Source: Hyphomicrobiales bacterium
Lineage (GTDB): Bacteria; Pseudomonadota; Alphaproteobacteria; Rhizobiales; Rhizobiaceae
DNA length: 64,000 nt
Reading direction: 5' to 3'
Assembly (NCBI GenBank): GCA_900467745.1
Contig: UBQW01000002.1
Span: 101,144 to 165,143 of the forward strand
In this document: piece by piece, positions 9,510 through 18,838 of the stretch
How positions within the stretch are numbered: position 1 is the stretch's first letter
How the letters are laid out: each line of letters opens with the position of its first letter
The notes under the pieces: generated by a model
Database searches by the model: none
What the model saw: only the letters and a program-made list of their open reading frames with translations
What the model was told of the DNA's origin: nothing
Position numbers and translations under genes: made by a program

Positions 9510-10868
9510 TTACTTGGCGTTCAGCAGTTCGCCGACTTCGAGCAGGCTGAACTCGTTGTCGTCAGCCTTGTCGACGGCGCGGCCGGCCGAGAAGGGCAGG
9601 TTGTTGTCGTTGCCGACCACAATGTGGGTGGCATCGACGCGGTCGACATTCTCGATCGTCACGAACGGCATGTCGTAGACGCCATCCTTGGTGCCGGCCT
9701 TCTTCTTGTTGTCCGGGTCCTTGATGTCGAGAAGGTCGATATAACCGATCTTGCGTACGGCGCCGTTTACGTTGGCGTCGTTGAACTCGATCTTGTAGAT
9801 GCGCTTCAGTTCGGCGGGAGCCTCGAAGCAATCGGCCTTCGGCTGCTTGGGATCGGCGCAGGCCTTGTCCTTGCTGCCGGCGCCGTTGTCACGCTCGATC
9901 ACCAGCGCGGTGGTGTCGTCGAGCATGTTGAAGTCGCCGATCGCAATGCCCTTTTCTTCCAGCGGGTAGAGCCAGCTGCGGCCGGTCCAGTTCTTGGCCG
10001 CCGTGTCGAACTCAACGATGCGCAGGCCCGTGCGGCCATCGACCGCCTCGACCTTGCCGTCGTCCTGGAAGAGCGGGCCTTCGAGCAGGCCGTAGAGCTT
10101 GCTGCCGTCCTTCGACATCGCAAGGCCTTCGAAGCCGCCGGAGCGCTTCACATTGAAGGCGGGCATCTTGGCGACCGGGTTTGCCGGAACCGAGAGCGTC
10201 GGGTGGTCGGGCGACAGCACCGGCTTGCCGTTGACCACGGTAGAAACGACGTCGGTAAGCTTGCCCTCGGTGTCGAACTTCAGGATGTAGGGCCCGAACT
10301 CCTCGCCGATCCAGAAGCCGTCGGCAACGGGCTGGATGGATTCGATGTCGAAATCAGCGCCTGTGAGGTAGCGCTTCTCGGCACCTTCAAGCACGATCGG
10401 GAAGGGCGCCTTCTTGTCGGGATCGGACAGGAACAGGTTCTTGACGACCTCGACCTTGCCGGTAGCCCAATCGAACTTCACCTGATGCAGGAAAAGCATG
10501 GCGTCGCTGGAGTTGGCCTTCGAGCCGAAGCCGTTGTCGGACAGCGTCCAGAACGTACCGTCTTCCATGGTCTTGATGCCGGAGAAGCCCTGGATCGGCT
10601 GTCCGTCGAAGGGAAGCTTGAGGTCGGTCACGCGGGCGCCGTCCTTGCCCGGAACGGTGCCGAGTGCCTCGGTGCGCTTGCGATCCGGCGTCGTGAACTT
10701 GCCGGAGTGCTTGAGGAACTCAGGTGCATCGGCAGGAGCCGGCACCATGGTGTTCGCCGGCAGGATAGCCTGGCCGGCGAGCTTTGCGGGAAACTGCTGC
10801 TGGTCGGCCATGGCCGAACCGGCGATCAAAAGAACAAATGAAACAGAAGCAAGAAGAGCATTTTTCAT
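9510..10868 (-). CDS. Exported esterase-like phytase-family protein
   Basis: A 452-residue protein with a signal peptide (MKNALLASVSFVLLIAGSA, cleavage likely after AMA) and the beta-propeller-like domain annotated as esterase-like activity of phytase. Recognisable segments are GFSGIKTMEDGTFWTLSDNG, GADFDIESIQPVADGFWIGE and GGFEGLAMSKDGSKLYGLLE. It is probably periplasmic, acting on phosphate esters or unknown substrates; the exact reaction is not known for this family. I use the ATG preceded by GGGGG rather than the Met four codons earlier. It is downstream of the cyclase gene on the same strand (45-base gap) and converges on ppx. Confidence 0.82.
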   Translation of the reverse strand: MKNALLASVSFVLLIAGSAMADQQQFPAKLAGQAILPANTMVPAPADAPEFLKHSGKFTTPDRKRTEALGTVPGKDGARVTDLKLPFDGQPIQGFSGIKTMEDGTFWTLSDNGFGSKANSSDAMLFLHQVKFDWATGKVEVVKNLFLSDPDKKAPFPIVLEGAEKRYLTGADFDIESIQPVADGFWIGEEFGPYILKFDTEGKLTDVVSTVVNGKPVLSPDHPTLSVPANPVAKMPAFNVKRSGGFEGLAMSKDGSKLYGLLEGPLFQDDGKVEAVDGRTGLRIVEFDTAAKNWTGRSWLYPLEEKGIAIGDFNMLDDTTALVIERDNGAGSKDKACADPKQPKADCFEAPAELKRIYKIEFNDANVNGAVRKIGYIDLLDIKDPDNKKKAGTKDGVYDMPFVTIENVDRVDATHIVVGNDNNLPFSAGRAVDKADDNEFSLLEVGELLNAK

Positions 10869-10913
10869 CGAAACCCCCATGTACTAGAATGCGGGCTTCG
10901 ATTAGCAGGCCTC

Positions 10914-11984
10914 TCATGTCGGCGCTTTGACACCCGCGTGAAGCTTTGGTGACGCTATGCGGTCGTCCGCCTTGACGAGCGAGATCACCCCGAGGCTCTG
11001 TCCGCGTCCCTTGACTGCGTGCTGGCCGAGATCCTCCGCCACAACCTTGGCCGGGAGCTGGATCCGCTGGGCGAGGTCGGTCGATATAAGCACCGAGCGG
11101 TTCAGCGTCTTGCAGAGCGATTCAAGCCGCGATGCCGTGTTGATGGTGTCGCCGAAATAGGTGATTTTGTGATGGTCGACGCCGATTTCCGCGGTGATGA
11201 TGCTTCCGCCATGCAGCGCCGCGCGCAGCCGCGGCACCTGCCCATAGGTCGTCAGCCAGCTCTCTGCATCCGCCTCGATCGCATTGATGATGTCGAAGAT
11301 GCAGTTGACGCATCGCGCGAATTTGACGCCGCGGTCCAGCGGCCAGGTAATGATGGCGGCATCGCCGACATAATCGACGATCGTTCCCTTGTACTTACGC
11401 ACCGGCTCGGCAAAGGCTGCAAAGAGAGAGCTTAGCATCTGCTGCGCGCGCAGGTCGCCGTGCTTCTCCGCGAAGGTCGTCGAATCGACGAGATCGATGA
11501 AGAGAAATACCCGCTCTTCGCTAACCGGCTTGCGGTAGCGGCTGATGAGCATGCTGGTGAACACTTCGCGGCCCAGCAACTCGCGAACTCTGAGAACAAA
11601 GATCATCAGCGAGCAAACGGCAAGCGCATAGAGAAAAGCGTTGAACGGCAGCACCACCATGTCGACCCAGGAATGGGGGATGACAATGCCGGTTCCCCAC
11701 AAAGAGAGGCCTGCGGCTGCGAAACCGATGCTCATCAGCACTTCGTAGATGAAAAGCTCGGCGAGGAAGAAGGTGAGCGTTGGCAGCGCCTCGACCCGGT
11801 TGCGCAGTCCGCGAAAAATCACTTTTCGCTCAAACGCGATGATCGGCATGCCCATGCAAAGCGCGAAGACGGCGCCGACGAGCGGCCGGCTGTCCTGGAA
11901 GAACATGACGCTGTAGAGTACGCCGCTTCCCGCCATGACGAGCATGATCAGGAGCCAGTTCTGGACTGGAGATACTTCTCTCAT
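10914..11984 (-). CDS. Membrane-anchored class III adenylate/guanylate cyclase
   Basis: A 356-residue protein with about four transmembrane segments (residues about 9-30, 34-52, 68-94, 106-131) and a C-terminal class III cyclase domain (about 152-345). Metal-binding aspartates D164 (FIDLVDST) and D208 (DYVGDAA) and transition-state residues N282 and R286 (GDTINTASRLE) are present, so catalysis is plausible. The residue four before D208, usually the purine-contacting lysine, is D204, so nucleotide preference is unclear. It probably makes cAMP in response to a membrane signal. The phytase-like gene lies 45 bases downstream. Confidence 0.87.
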   Translation of the reverse strand: MREVSPVQNWLLIMLVMAGSGVLYSVMFFQDSRPLVGAVFALCMGMPIIAFERKVIFRGLRNRVEALPTLTFFLAELFIYEVLMSIGFAAAGLSLWGTGIVIPHSWVDMVVLPFNAFLYALAVCSLMIFVLRVRELLGREVFTSMLISRYRKPVSEERVFLFIDLVDSTTFAEKHGDLRAQQMLSSLFAAFAEPVRKYKGTIVDYVGDAAIITWPLDRGVKFARCVNCIFDIINAIEADAESWLTTYGQVPRLRAALHGGSIITAEIGVDHHKITYFGDTINTASRLESLCKTLNRSVLISTDLAQRIQLPAKVVAEDLGQHAVKGRGQSLGVISLVKADDRIASPKLHAGVKAPT

Positions 11985-12146
11985 AAGGGTCTTTTCGTTC
12001 AGCCTTGGCCAGCGTGCGTCTCAAGCAATGTAGGCGCGCGAAAGCCCTTTCGGAAGGGGATTGGATATCCCTCCCGAAAAGATTTAGCTAAATGATTGGG
12101 CGCAGTTATGGCCTGAATCGAGGCGACGCAAAATTTGCGTCGCGGC

Positions 12147-13292
12147 TTACAGAGCGACCGTCTCGACCTTCTTGCCGACGAAGCGCAGCGCGACGTCGCC
12201 CTTGATCAGCTGCAAAGCGGGATCGCCGAACAGCTCCCGACGCCAGCCGCGCAGCGCGCCCACATCGGCGTTCTCACCTTCGGCGGCGATCTTGTCCAGA
12301 TCTTCGCTATTGGCGATCACCTTCGGCGCGACGCCGTGCTTTTCCGAGATCAGCTTCAATAGCACCTTCAGGAGCTCGGCTGCGGCCGCGGCTCCTTCCG
12401 GCGCCTGGGTCTGCCTCGGCGCGTGCGGCATCTCGGCCTTCGGCAGCGCGAGAGCCGTATTCACGGCCTCGACGACGGCGGCACCGGCAGACGACCGTTC
12501 CCAACCCTTCGGGATGGTGCGCAGGCGACCGAGCGCTTCGGCATCCTTCGGCTGCTGTTGGGCGATCTCATAGATCGCGTCGTCCTTGATGACGCGCGAA
12601 CGCGGCACGTTGCGGCTGCGCGCTTCACGCTCGCGCCACGCGGCCACGTATTTCAGCACGGCAAGCTCCTGCGGCTTGCGCAGGCGCATCTTCAGGCGCT
12701 GCCAGGCGTCGTCGGGATGAATGTCGTAGGTCTCTTTCGCCTCGAGCACATCCATCTCCTCGGAGAGCCACAAGGAGCGGCCTTCGCGCTCGAGCTCTGC
12801 CTTGAGATAGAGGTAGACGTCGCGCAGATGCGTCACGTCGGCCAGCGCATAGTCGAGCTGCTTTTCGGAAAGCGGACGGCGGCTCCAGTCGGTGAAGCGC
12901 GAGGACTTGTCGATCTGCACGCCCTTTGTGCGGCTGACCAACTGGTCGTAGGAGACGGAATCGCCGAAGCCGCAGACCATCGCAGCGACCTGCGTGTCGA
13001 AGATCGGATGCGGAATGAGGCCGCCCCGATTGTAGATGATTTCGATATCCTGGCGCGCGGCGTGGAACACCTTCAGCACGCTGGAATTGGCCATCAGCTC
13101 GAAGAAGGGTTTCAGGTCGAGACCCTTGGCCAGCGGATCGACAAGCACTTCCGTCGTCGGGCTCGCCATCTGGATCAAGCAAAGCTCCGGCCAGAACGTC
13201 GTCTCTCGCAGAAACTCGGTGTCGATGGTAATGAATTCTGACTTGGCCAGCTCGATGCAGGCCGCCTCCAAATCGGCGGTTGTTTCAATCAT
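12147..13292 (-). CDS. rnd: Ribonuclease D
   Basis: A DEDD-family 3'-5' exoribonuclease that trims tRNA and other stable RNA 3' ends. The 381-residue protein opens with the ExoI motif FITIDTEFLRETTFWPELCL (catalytic D and E), has KVFHAARQDIEIIYN (ExoII Asp) and SEKQLDYALADVTHLRDVY (ExoIII Tyr and Asp), then an HRDC domain from about residue 210. Length and motifs are normal. It lies 83 bases downstream of the start side of the multicopper oxidase cluster on the same strand, but the two are functionally unrelated. Confidence 0.96.
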   Translation of the reverse strand: MIETTADLEAACIELAKSEFITIDTEFLRETTFWPELCLIQMASPTTEVLVDPLAKGLDLKPFFELMANSSVLKVFHAARQDIEIIYNRGGLIPHPIFDTQVAAMVCGFGDSVSYDQLVSRTKGVQIDKSSRFTDWSRRPLSEKQLDYALADVTHLRDVYLYLKAELEREGRSLWLSEEMDVLEAKETYDIHPDDAWQRLKMRLRKPQELAVLKYVAAWREREARSRNVPRSRVIKDDAIYEIAQQQPKDAEALGRLRTIPKGWERSSAGAAVVEAVNTALALPKAEMPHAPRQTQAPEGAAAAAELLKVLLKLISEKHGVAPKVIANSEDLDKIAAEGENADVGALRGWRRELFGDPALQLIKGDVALRFVGKKVETVAL

Positions 13293-13375
13293 CTCAATTC
13301 ATTCGCAGGATAGACATAGTTGAACCTTCCTTCTCCTTTCGGCCCAATATGTCAACCGCTACCGGCAAAGAGTGG

Positions 13376-14779
13376 TCAAACAACCCTGACATAACTCGTC
13401 ATGCCGGTCTTCTGATGCTCGATGATGTGGCAATGCAACAGCCAATCACCGAGATTGTCGGCCACGAAGGCAAGCTGCACCTTCTCGTCCGGCTGCACCA
13501 GATAGGTGTCGGTGACGAGCGGCATGACCTCCCGCGTGGACGATGAGAGCACCGTGAAGCTCATCCCGTGCAGGTGGATCGGATGCGTATGCGGCGTCAC
13601 GTTCTCCAGCTGCAGGATATAGCTCTTGCCGAGCTTCAGTTCCGAAAGCGGCGCTGTCGGGTCGCTCGTGTCGCCCGGCCACGGCACCTTGTTGATGGCC
13701 CAGAAGCTGTAGCCCAGCGTGCCGCAGATGCTGTCGACTGGCGCATTCTCGGCCGTGGCGCTGAGCACAACCGAGATTTTCTCCGCCGAAGACAGGTCGG
13801 CCTTCGCGACGGGGTTCTCTGCAAGTGCTGCGAGATCGCCGACATTGCGCTTGAGCGACGTGCCCACCGAACGCAGCTTGGCAATCGTTTTCGGCGTCGT
13901 CCCGCGAATGTCCTCCAGCGTCGCAACCGCGCCTTCGGAATCTGGCATCCGAACGGCAAGATCGAGCCGCTGGCCCGGGCCGATCAACAGCAGGTCGAGC
14001 GGGAAGCGCTTGGGCACCGGATTGCCGTCGATCGCGATCACGGTCGCCTCGGCACCTTCCATCTTCAGCGAGAAGATGCGCGTGACGTCGGTGACGGCGA
14101 TGCGCAGGCGGATCAGGCCGCCCGCCGGCGCGTCATATTGCGGCTCCTGATGCCAGTTCGCGGTGCGGACGGTGCCATAGGTGCCTGTCTTCGCCGCATC
14201 GCGTGGCCGGAATGCCGCGATGAACTGGCCATCGCCGCCAAGGCGCCAGTCGCGGAGGTTGAGGACGACTTCGGAATCGAATGTCGGGTCGGCCGGATCA
14301 TCGACCACGATCACGCCGGTCATGCCCTGGCCCATCTGCGCCAGCGTGTTGCAGTGCGGATGATACCAGAAGGTGCCGGCATCGGGCGGCGTGAAGGCGT
14401 AGTCGAAGCTGTCGCCGGTATAGACGTAAGGCTGCGTCATGAACGGCACGCCGTCCATCTTGTTCGGGATGCGAAGGCCATGCCAATGAATGGTGGTGGG
14501 TTCGTCGAGCGTGTTGGTCAGCCGCGCCGCATAGGGCTTGCCCTTGGTCATCCGGAGCACGGGCGGCATCGCCGCACCCCCCTGTGCGTCAGCCCAGGTC
14601 ATGATGTTCTTGGTCACACCGGCATCGGTCAGCGTCGCTTGCGTCTTCAGCGCTTTCAGCACCTGCGGCTCGGGTGCCGCTTCCGCCAGGCCGAACTTGC
14701 CGGCAATGCCAATACCCACCCCGTAAGCGCCGGCGACGGCGGAAGCCTTCAGAAGGTTGCGGCGGGTGAGGAGGGGCAT
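13376..14779 (-). CDS. Tat-exported multicopper oxidase (laccase-like)
   Basis: A 467-residue cupredoxin protein. The N-terminus carries a twin-arginine signal (LTRRNLLKASAVAGAYGVGI). Copper ligands are all visible: TIHWHGLRIPN and FWYHPHCNT in domain 1, HTHPIHLHGMSF and WLLHCHIIEHQKTGM in domain 3, giving a type 1 copper and the trinuclear centre. The last motif has a Met after HIIEHQKTG, consistent with a type 1 axial Met. Members oxidise Cu(I), Mn(II) or phenolics in the periplasm; there is no long Met-rich insert as in CueO. Nothing nearby points to a copper-resistance operon, so the substrate is open. Confidence 0.92.
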   Translation of the reverse strand: MPLLTRRNLLKASAVAGAYGVGIGIAGKFGLAEAAPEPQVLKALKTQATLTDAGVTKNIMTWADAQGGAAMPPVLRMTKGKPYAARLTNTLDEPTTIHWHGLRIPNKMDGVPFMTQPYVYTGDSFDYAFTPPDAGTFWYHPHCNTLAQMGQGMTGVIVVDDPADPTFDSEVVLNLRDWRLGGDGQFIAAFRPRDAAKTGTYGTVRTANWHQEPQYDAPAGGLIRLRIAVTDVTRIFSLKMEGAEATVIAIDGNPVPKRFPLDLLLIGPGQRLDLAVRMPDSEGAVATLEDIRGTTPKTIAKLRSVGTSLKRNVGDLAALAENPVAKADLSSAEKISVVLSATAENAPVDSICGTLGYSFWAINKVPWPGDTSDPTAPLSELKLGKSYILQLENVTPHTHPIHLHGMSFTVLSSSTREVMPLVTDTYLVQPDEKVQLAFVADNLGDWLLHCHIIEHQKTGMTSYVRVV

Positions 14780-15047
14780 GGCGGGACTCCGGAGAAGAAC
14801 GATACGTCCTCTTTAAAGTTGACCGCGACCTTCATCAATATGCCTCATGCAGCCAAACTGCCGCGGAGCTTGGCATATGATAAGGTTGCAGCCGCGTCGA
14901 AAACCGGGCGCAAAGCACGCGTGAGCCGTGCCAAGTCTTGACAAATCAGGCCGTCCATGCGCTTTTCCGCCCGATTTTCTTGTCGGCGCGAGAGAGCTTT
15001 TGAAGCCCCTGCTGCCGTCTTCAAGCCAAATACTGGAAATTGAGATG

Positions 15048-16838
15048 ATGCATCGTTACCGCAGCCACACATGTGCAGCCCTCCGCAAGTCGGATGTCGG
15101 CGCCAATGTCCGGATTTCCGGCTGGGTCCACCGCGTTCGTGACCATGGCGGCGTTCTCTTCATCGACCTTCGCGACCATTACGGCATGACCCAGGTCGTC
15201 GCCGACCCGGATAGCCCGGCCTTCAAGATCGCCGAGACCGTGCGCGGCGAGTGGGTCATCCGCATCGATGGTGTGGTCAAGGCGCGCTCGGAAGACACCG
15301 TCAACAAGAACATGGCGACCGGCGAGATCGAACTCTACGCCCAGGAGATCGAAGTTCTCTCCGAAGCCAAGGAACTGCCGCTGCCGGTCTTCGGCGAGCC
15401 TGACTATCCTGAGGACATCCGCCTCAAGTACCGCTTCCTCGACCTGCGCCGCGAGACGCTGCACAAGAACATCGTCAAGCGCAGCCAGATCATTTCCGAC
15501 ATCCGCAACCGCATGACGTCGGCCGGCTTCGGCGAATACACGACCCCGATCCTGACGGCGTCCTCGCCGGAAGGCGCGCGCGACTTCCTCGTGCCCAGCC
15601 GTATCCACCCCGGCCAGTTCTTCGCCCTGCCGCAGGCGCCGCAGCAGTACAAGCAGCTCCTGATGGTGGCCGGTTTCGACCGCTACTTCCAGATCGCGCC
15701 GTGCTTCCGCGACGAAGACCCGCGCGCCGACCGCCTGCCGGGCGAATTCTACCAGCTCGACCTGGAAATGAGCTTCGTCACCCAGGAAGACGTCTGGGAA
15801 ACGATGGCCCCGATCATGACCTCCGTCTTCGAGCAGTTCGCCGAAGGCAAACCGGTCACCAAGGAATGGCCGCGTATTCCTTACGACGTCGCGATCCGCA
15901 AGTACGGCTCCGACAAGCCCGACCTGCGCAACCCGATCGAGATGCAGGCCGTCACCGAGCACTTCGCAGGCTCCGGCTTCAAGGTGTTCGCCGGCATGAT
16001 CGCTTCGAACCCGAAGGTCGAAGTCTGGGCGATCCCGGCCAAGACCGGCGGCTCCAGAGCATTCTGCGACCGCATGAACGCCTGGGCGCAGTCGCTCGGC
16101 CAGCCGGGCCTCGGCTACATCTTCTGGAAGGAAGAAGACGGCAAGGTCGGCGGTTCCGGTCCGCTTGCCAAGAACATCGGCGAAGAGCGCACCGAAGCGC
16201 TCCGCGTCCAGCTCGGCCTTGAAGCAGGCGACGCCGCCTTCTTCGTCGCGGGCGAACCGGCGAAGTTCTACAAGTTCGCAGGCGAAGCGCGCACCAAGGC
16301 GGGCGAAGACCTAAACCTCGTTGACCGCGACCGTTTCGAACTGTGCTGGATCATCGACTTCCCGTTCTACGAATGGAGCGAGGAAGACAAGAAGATCGAC
16401 TTCGCCCACAACCCCTTCTCGATGCCGCAGGGTGGCCTGGAAGCGCTGCAGACGCAGGATCCGCTTTCGCTCAAGGCCTACCAGTACGACGCCGTCTGCA
16501 ACGGCTTCGAAATCGCCTCGGGCTCGATCCGTAACCAGTCGCCTGAAGCCATGGTCAAGGCCTTCGAACTGGTCGGCCTCAGTCAGACGGATGTCGAAGA
16601 ACGCTTCGGCGGCATGTACCGCGCCTTCCAGTACGGCGCGCCTCCGCACGGCGGCTGCGCCTTCGGTATTGACCGTGTCGTGATGCTGTTGCTCGGCGCC
16701 AAGAACCTACGCGAAATCACGCTGTTCCCGATGAACCAGCAGGCGCAGGATCTGCTGATGAACGCCCCGTCGCCGGCAACGCCCAAGCAGCTGATGGAAC
16801 TGTCGCTGCGCGTCATGCCGCCGGTCAAGAAGGACTGA
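15048..16838 (+). CDS. aspS: Aspartyl-tRNA synthetase
   Basis: A class IIb synthetase of the bacterial type (596 residues): N-terminal OB anticodon-binding domain ([20 protein letters not shown]), motif 2 ([19 protein letters not shown]), a GAD insertion domain (about 290-420) and motif 3 ([11 protein letters not shown]). It charges tRNA-Asp in the cytoplasm. Two ATG codons lie three bases apart at 15045 and 15048; I use the second because MHRYRSHTC is the usual family start. A longer in-frame extension to 14928 is not supported. An intrinsic terminator follows at 16859. Confidence 0.97.
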   Translation: MHRYRSHTCAALRKSDVGANVRISGWVHRVRDHGGVLFIDLRDHYGMTQVVADPDSPAFKIAETVRGEWVIRIDGVVKARSEDTVNKNMATGEIELYAQEIEVLSEAKELPLPVFGEPDYPEDIRLKYRFLDLRRETLHKNIVKRSQIISDIRNRMTSAGFGEYTTPILTASSPEGARDFLVPSRIHPGQFFALPQAPQQYKQLLMVAGFDRYFQIAPCFRDEDPRADRLPGEFYQLDLEMSFVTQEDVWETMAPIMTSVFEQFAEGKPVTKEWPRIPYDVAIRKYGSDKPDLRNPIEMQAVTEHFAGSGFKVFAGMIASNPKVEVWAIPAKTGGSRAFCDRMNAWAQSLGQPGLGYIFWKEEDGKVGGSGPLAKNIGEERTEALRVQLGLEAGDAAFFVAGEPAKFYKFAGEARTKAGEDLNLVDRDRFELCWIIDFPFYEWSEEDKKIDFAHNPFSMPQGGLEALQTQDPLSLKAYQYDAVCNGFEIASGSIRNQSPEAMVKAFELVGLSQTDVEERFGGMYRAFQYGAPPHGGCAFGIDRVVMLLLGAKNLREITLFPMNQQAQDLLMNAPSPATPKQLMELSLRVMPPVKKD

Positions 16839-16858
16839 GCGAACATCGCTTGAATAAG

Positions 16859-16886
16859 AAAAGCCCGGCGCAAGTCGGGCTTTTTT
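16859..16886. terminator. Intrinsic terminator between aspS and the serine hydrolase gene
   Basis: Hairpin AAAAGCCCG / CGGGCTTTT with an 8-base loop followed by TTTTTT on the plus strand; it ends aspS and, by its A-rich left side, can also serve the convergent minus-strand gene. Confidence 0.87.
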
Positions 16887-16901
16887 CGTTTCCGGGCAAT
16901 G

Positions 16902-18068
16902 TCAGATAGCCGCGTAGATCGCCTGTTTGAGGTCGACCGTGAACCGGCCCCACATGCCCTCCAGCGCCGTATTGGTGAGCGCGACCACCGTCAGCTTCTT
17001 TGTCGGATCCACGAACCAGCTGTGGCCGTAAACCCCGCCCCATTGCAGGCTGCCGCGAGACAGCGGAACCTGCGCCGCATCGGGATCGGTCACCACGGCC
17101 CAGCCGAAACCGAAGCCAGAGCCGGGCTCCACCTGCTGCCGCAGGCCGTTGGCCTGGTCGGTCATCATGGTCGCGACCGTTTCCGCAGATAGCAAGATGC
17201 CGCCGCCCTGGCGGATGGTTTCGAGAATGCGGAGTATATCGTCCGCCGTGCCCGCCATTCCTGCGCCGCCGGAGTGATAGGAGGACGGGTCGAAAATCCG
17301 GTCCGGCGCAAACCGCACTGAGCCCGTAAGCGCTGGAATGACGGCTTCCTGTCCCATCCGCTCCGGCTCGGGCGAGGCGTTGAAGTAGGCGGCCGCCAAT
17401 CGCTTCCGGTCGCGCACCGAAAACGCGGTGTCTGTAATCCCGAGCGGGCCGGTGACGAGTTCCGCGACCGCATCGTCGAGTGACATGTCCATTTCCTGCT
17501 CGATGACGCCGCCGAGAACGTCGATCGCCAGAGAGTAGCACCAGCCTTCGCCCGGCGCGAACCGCAGCGGTGCACTCGCAATGCGCTTCAGGTTCTCCGC
17601 GAGCGCCATTCCAGGCTCGCCGATCCCGTCCGAGACGCCGGCGCGGGTATAGGGACCATCCTCGTCGATGAAGCAGTAGCTGAGGCCCGCGGTGTGGGTG
17701 AGCAGATGGCGAAGGCGGATGACCGCTTCCCCACCATCGGCAAGCTGAGGGCGGAAGTCGGGCAGCCAGCGTGTGATCGGATCGTCCAAACCCATCCGGC
17801 CCTGTTCGACCAGTCGCATGGCGGCAATCGTCACGATCGGCTTGGTGACCGAAGCAAGGCGGAAGATCGTGTCCTCCGTCATCGCCAGTCCGGCCTCCCG
17901 GTCCGCCAGCCCGGCTGCGCGCCGGTAGACCGGCTTTCCATCTTGCATGATCAGGACCACGGCGCCCACCAACCGCTTGTCGGCAAGTGCGGCATCGATC
18001 GCCTTATCGACGCCCGCGCCGAAGGATACCGCCGCGTTATCAATCTTGATGTCTGGGGGAAGACTCAT
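16902..18068 (-). CDS. Beta-lactamase-fold serine hydrolase (class C / EstB-like)
   Basis: A 388-residue penicillin-recognising serine hydrolase. The nucleophile motif SVTK, the Tyr motif YSL in GWCYSLAID, and a late GHSW segment in place of the KTG box are visible. Such proteins are often esterases or D-amino-acid peptidases rather than true beta-lactamases. There is no signal peptide from the chosen start, which has AGAAGG 9 bases upstream, so it is probably cytoplasmic. It is divergent from a TetR-family regulator gene whose product probably represses it. Confidence 0.85.
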   Translation of the reverse strand: MSLPPDIKIDNAAVSFGAGVDKAIDAALADKRLVGAVVLIMQDGKPVYRRAAGLADREAGLAMTEDTIFRLASVTKPIVTIAAMRLVEQGRMGLDDPITRWLPDFRPQLADGGEAVIRLRHLLTHTAGLSYCFIDEDGPYTRAGVSDGIGEPGMALAENLKRIASAPLRFAPGEGWCYSLAIDVLGGVIEQEMDMSLDDAVAELVTGPLGITDTAFSVRDRKRLAAAYFNASPEPERMGQEAVIPALTGSVRFAPDRIFDPSSYHSGGAGMAGTADDILRILETIRQGGGILLSAETVATMMTDQANGLRQQVEPGSGFGFGWAVVTDPDAAQVPLSRGSLQWGGVYGHSWFVDPTKKLTVVALTNTALEGMWGRFTVDLKQAIYAAI

Positions 18069-18092
18069 GAGATCAAACCTTCTATAATCACA

Positions 18093-18782
18093 ATGACCAT
18101 TCCTGAATATACCGGATCGCAAGATAATTCCAGAGTGAACGTTGTGAAAAATACAGAAAGTTCGAAACCTGAAACTCAACGCAAACGCGGCCGCCCGCCC
18201 GCTTTCGACAGGGAGGTCGTTCTGGCGGCGGCGCGTGACGTCTTCTGGCAGCACGGCTACGATGGCTCATCGATCGCCGACCTGACGGCGTCCATGGGGA
18301 TTACCCCTCAAAGCCTCTACGCGGCCTTCCGATCGAAGGCTGATCTCTATCGCGAGACGCTCGATCAGTACCGCCGCATGCCACGGCAGGAGCCGGGCAA
18401 CCCGTTGCAGGAAAAGATCGATACGGTAACGGCTTTCACGCGTTTCCTGCGGAACTCCGCATTCCTGTTCACGGCACCCGAACACCCCAAGGGCTGCATG
18501 ATCTCGACGGCGGTGCTGAACTGCGCGGCGGAAAACGAGGACATCGCCTTTCACGTTTCATCCCTGCGGCTCCAGACGCTAGGCACGTTCCAGGCGCGTA
18601 TCGAGCGTGGGGTAGAGGAGGGCGATATGCGCGCCGACACCGATGCCGGCTCGCTTGCCCGTTTTCTCGGCGCGATGGTTCAGGGAATGTCGGTCCAGGC
18701 GCGTGACGGTGCGGGCGCCGACGAGCTCATGGCAGCAGCCGATCACGCGATCAGCGAATTGAAACGCCACAGCATACGATAG
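18093..18782 (+). CDS. TetR/AcrR-family transcriptional regulator
   Basis: The N-terminal helix-turn-helix is clear: RGRPPAFDREVVLAAARDVF, then SIADLTASMGITPQSLYAAF with the canonical YAAFRSKADLYRETL recognition segment; the C-terminal half is the ligand domain. The frame is open far upstream, but coding can only sensibly begin after the divergent gene's start. ATG 18093 gives 229 residues; GTG codons at 18135 or 18144 would leave a more credible 66-75 base divergent promoter and are real alternatives, since no start has a strong Shine-Dalgarno site. It likely controls itself and the adjacent serine hydrolase gene. Confidence 0.87.
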   Translation: MTIPEYTGSQDNSRVNVVKNTESSKPETQRKRGRPPAFDREVVLAAARDVFWQHGYDGSSIADLTASMGITPQSLYAAFRSKADLYRETLDQYRRMPRQEPGNPLQEKIDTVTAFTRFLRNSAFLFTAPEHPKGCMISTAVLNCAAENEDIAFHVSSLRLQTLGTFQARIERGVEEGDMRADTDAGSLARFLGAMVQGMSVQARDGAGADELMAAADHAISELKRHSIR

Positions 18783-18784
18783 AA

Positions 18785-18819
18785 AAAAGGCCCGGCGAGC
18801 AATGCGCGCCGGGCCTTTT
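18785..18819. terminator. Bidirectional intrinsic terminator after the TetR gene
   Basis: A 13-bp stem, AAAAGGCCCGGCG paired with CGCCGGGCCTTTT, with a 9-base loop. The tetR-type gene (+) and the next gene (-) converge on it. Confidence 0.9.
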
Positions 18820-18838
18820 CTCATTCACATCAAGGCGA

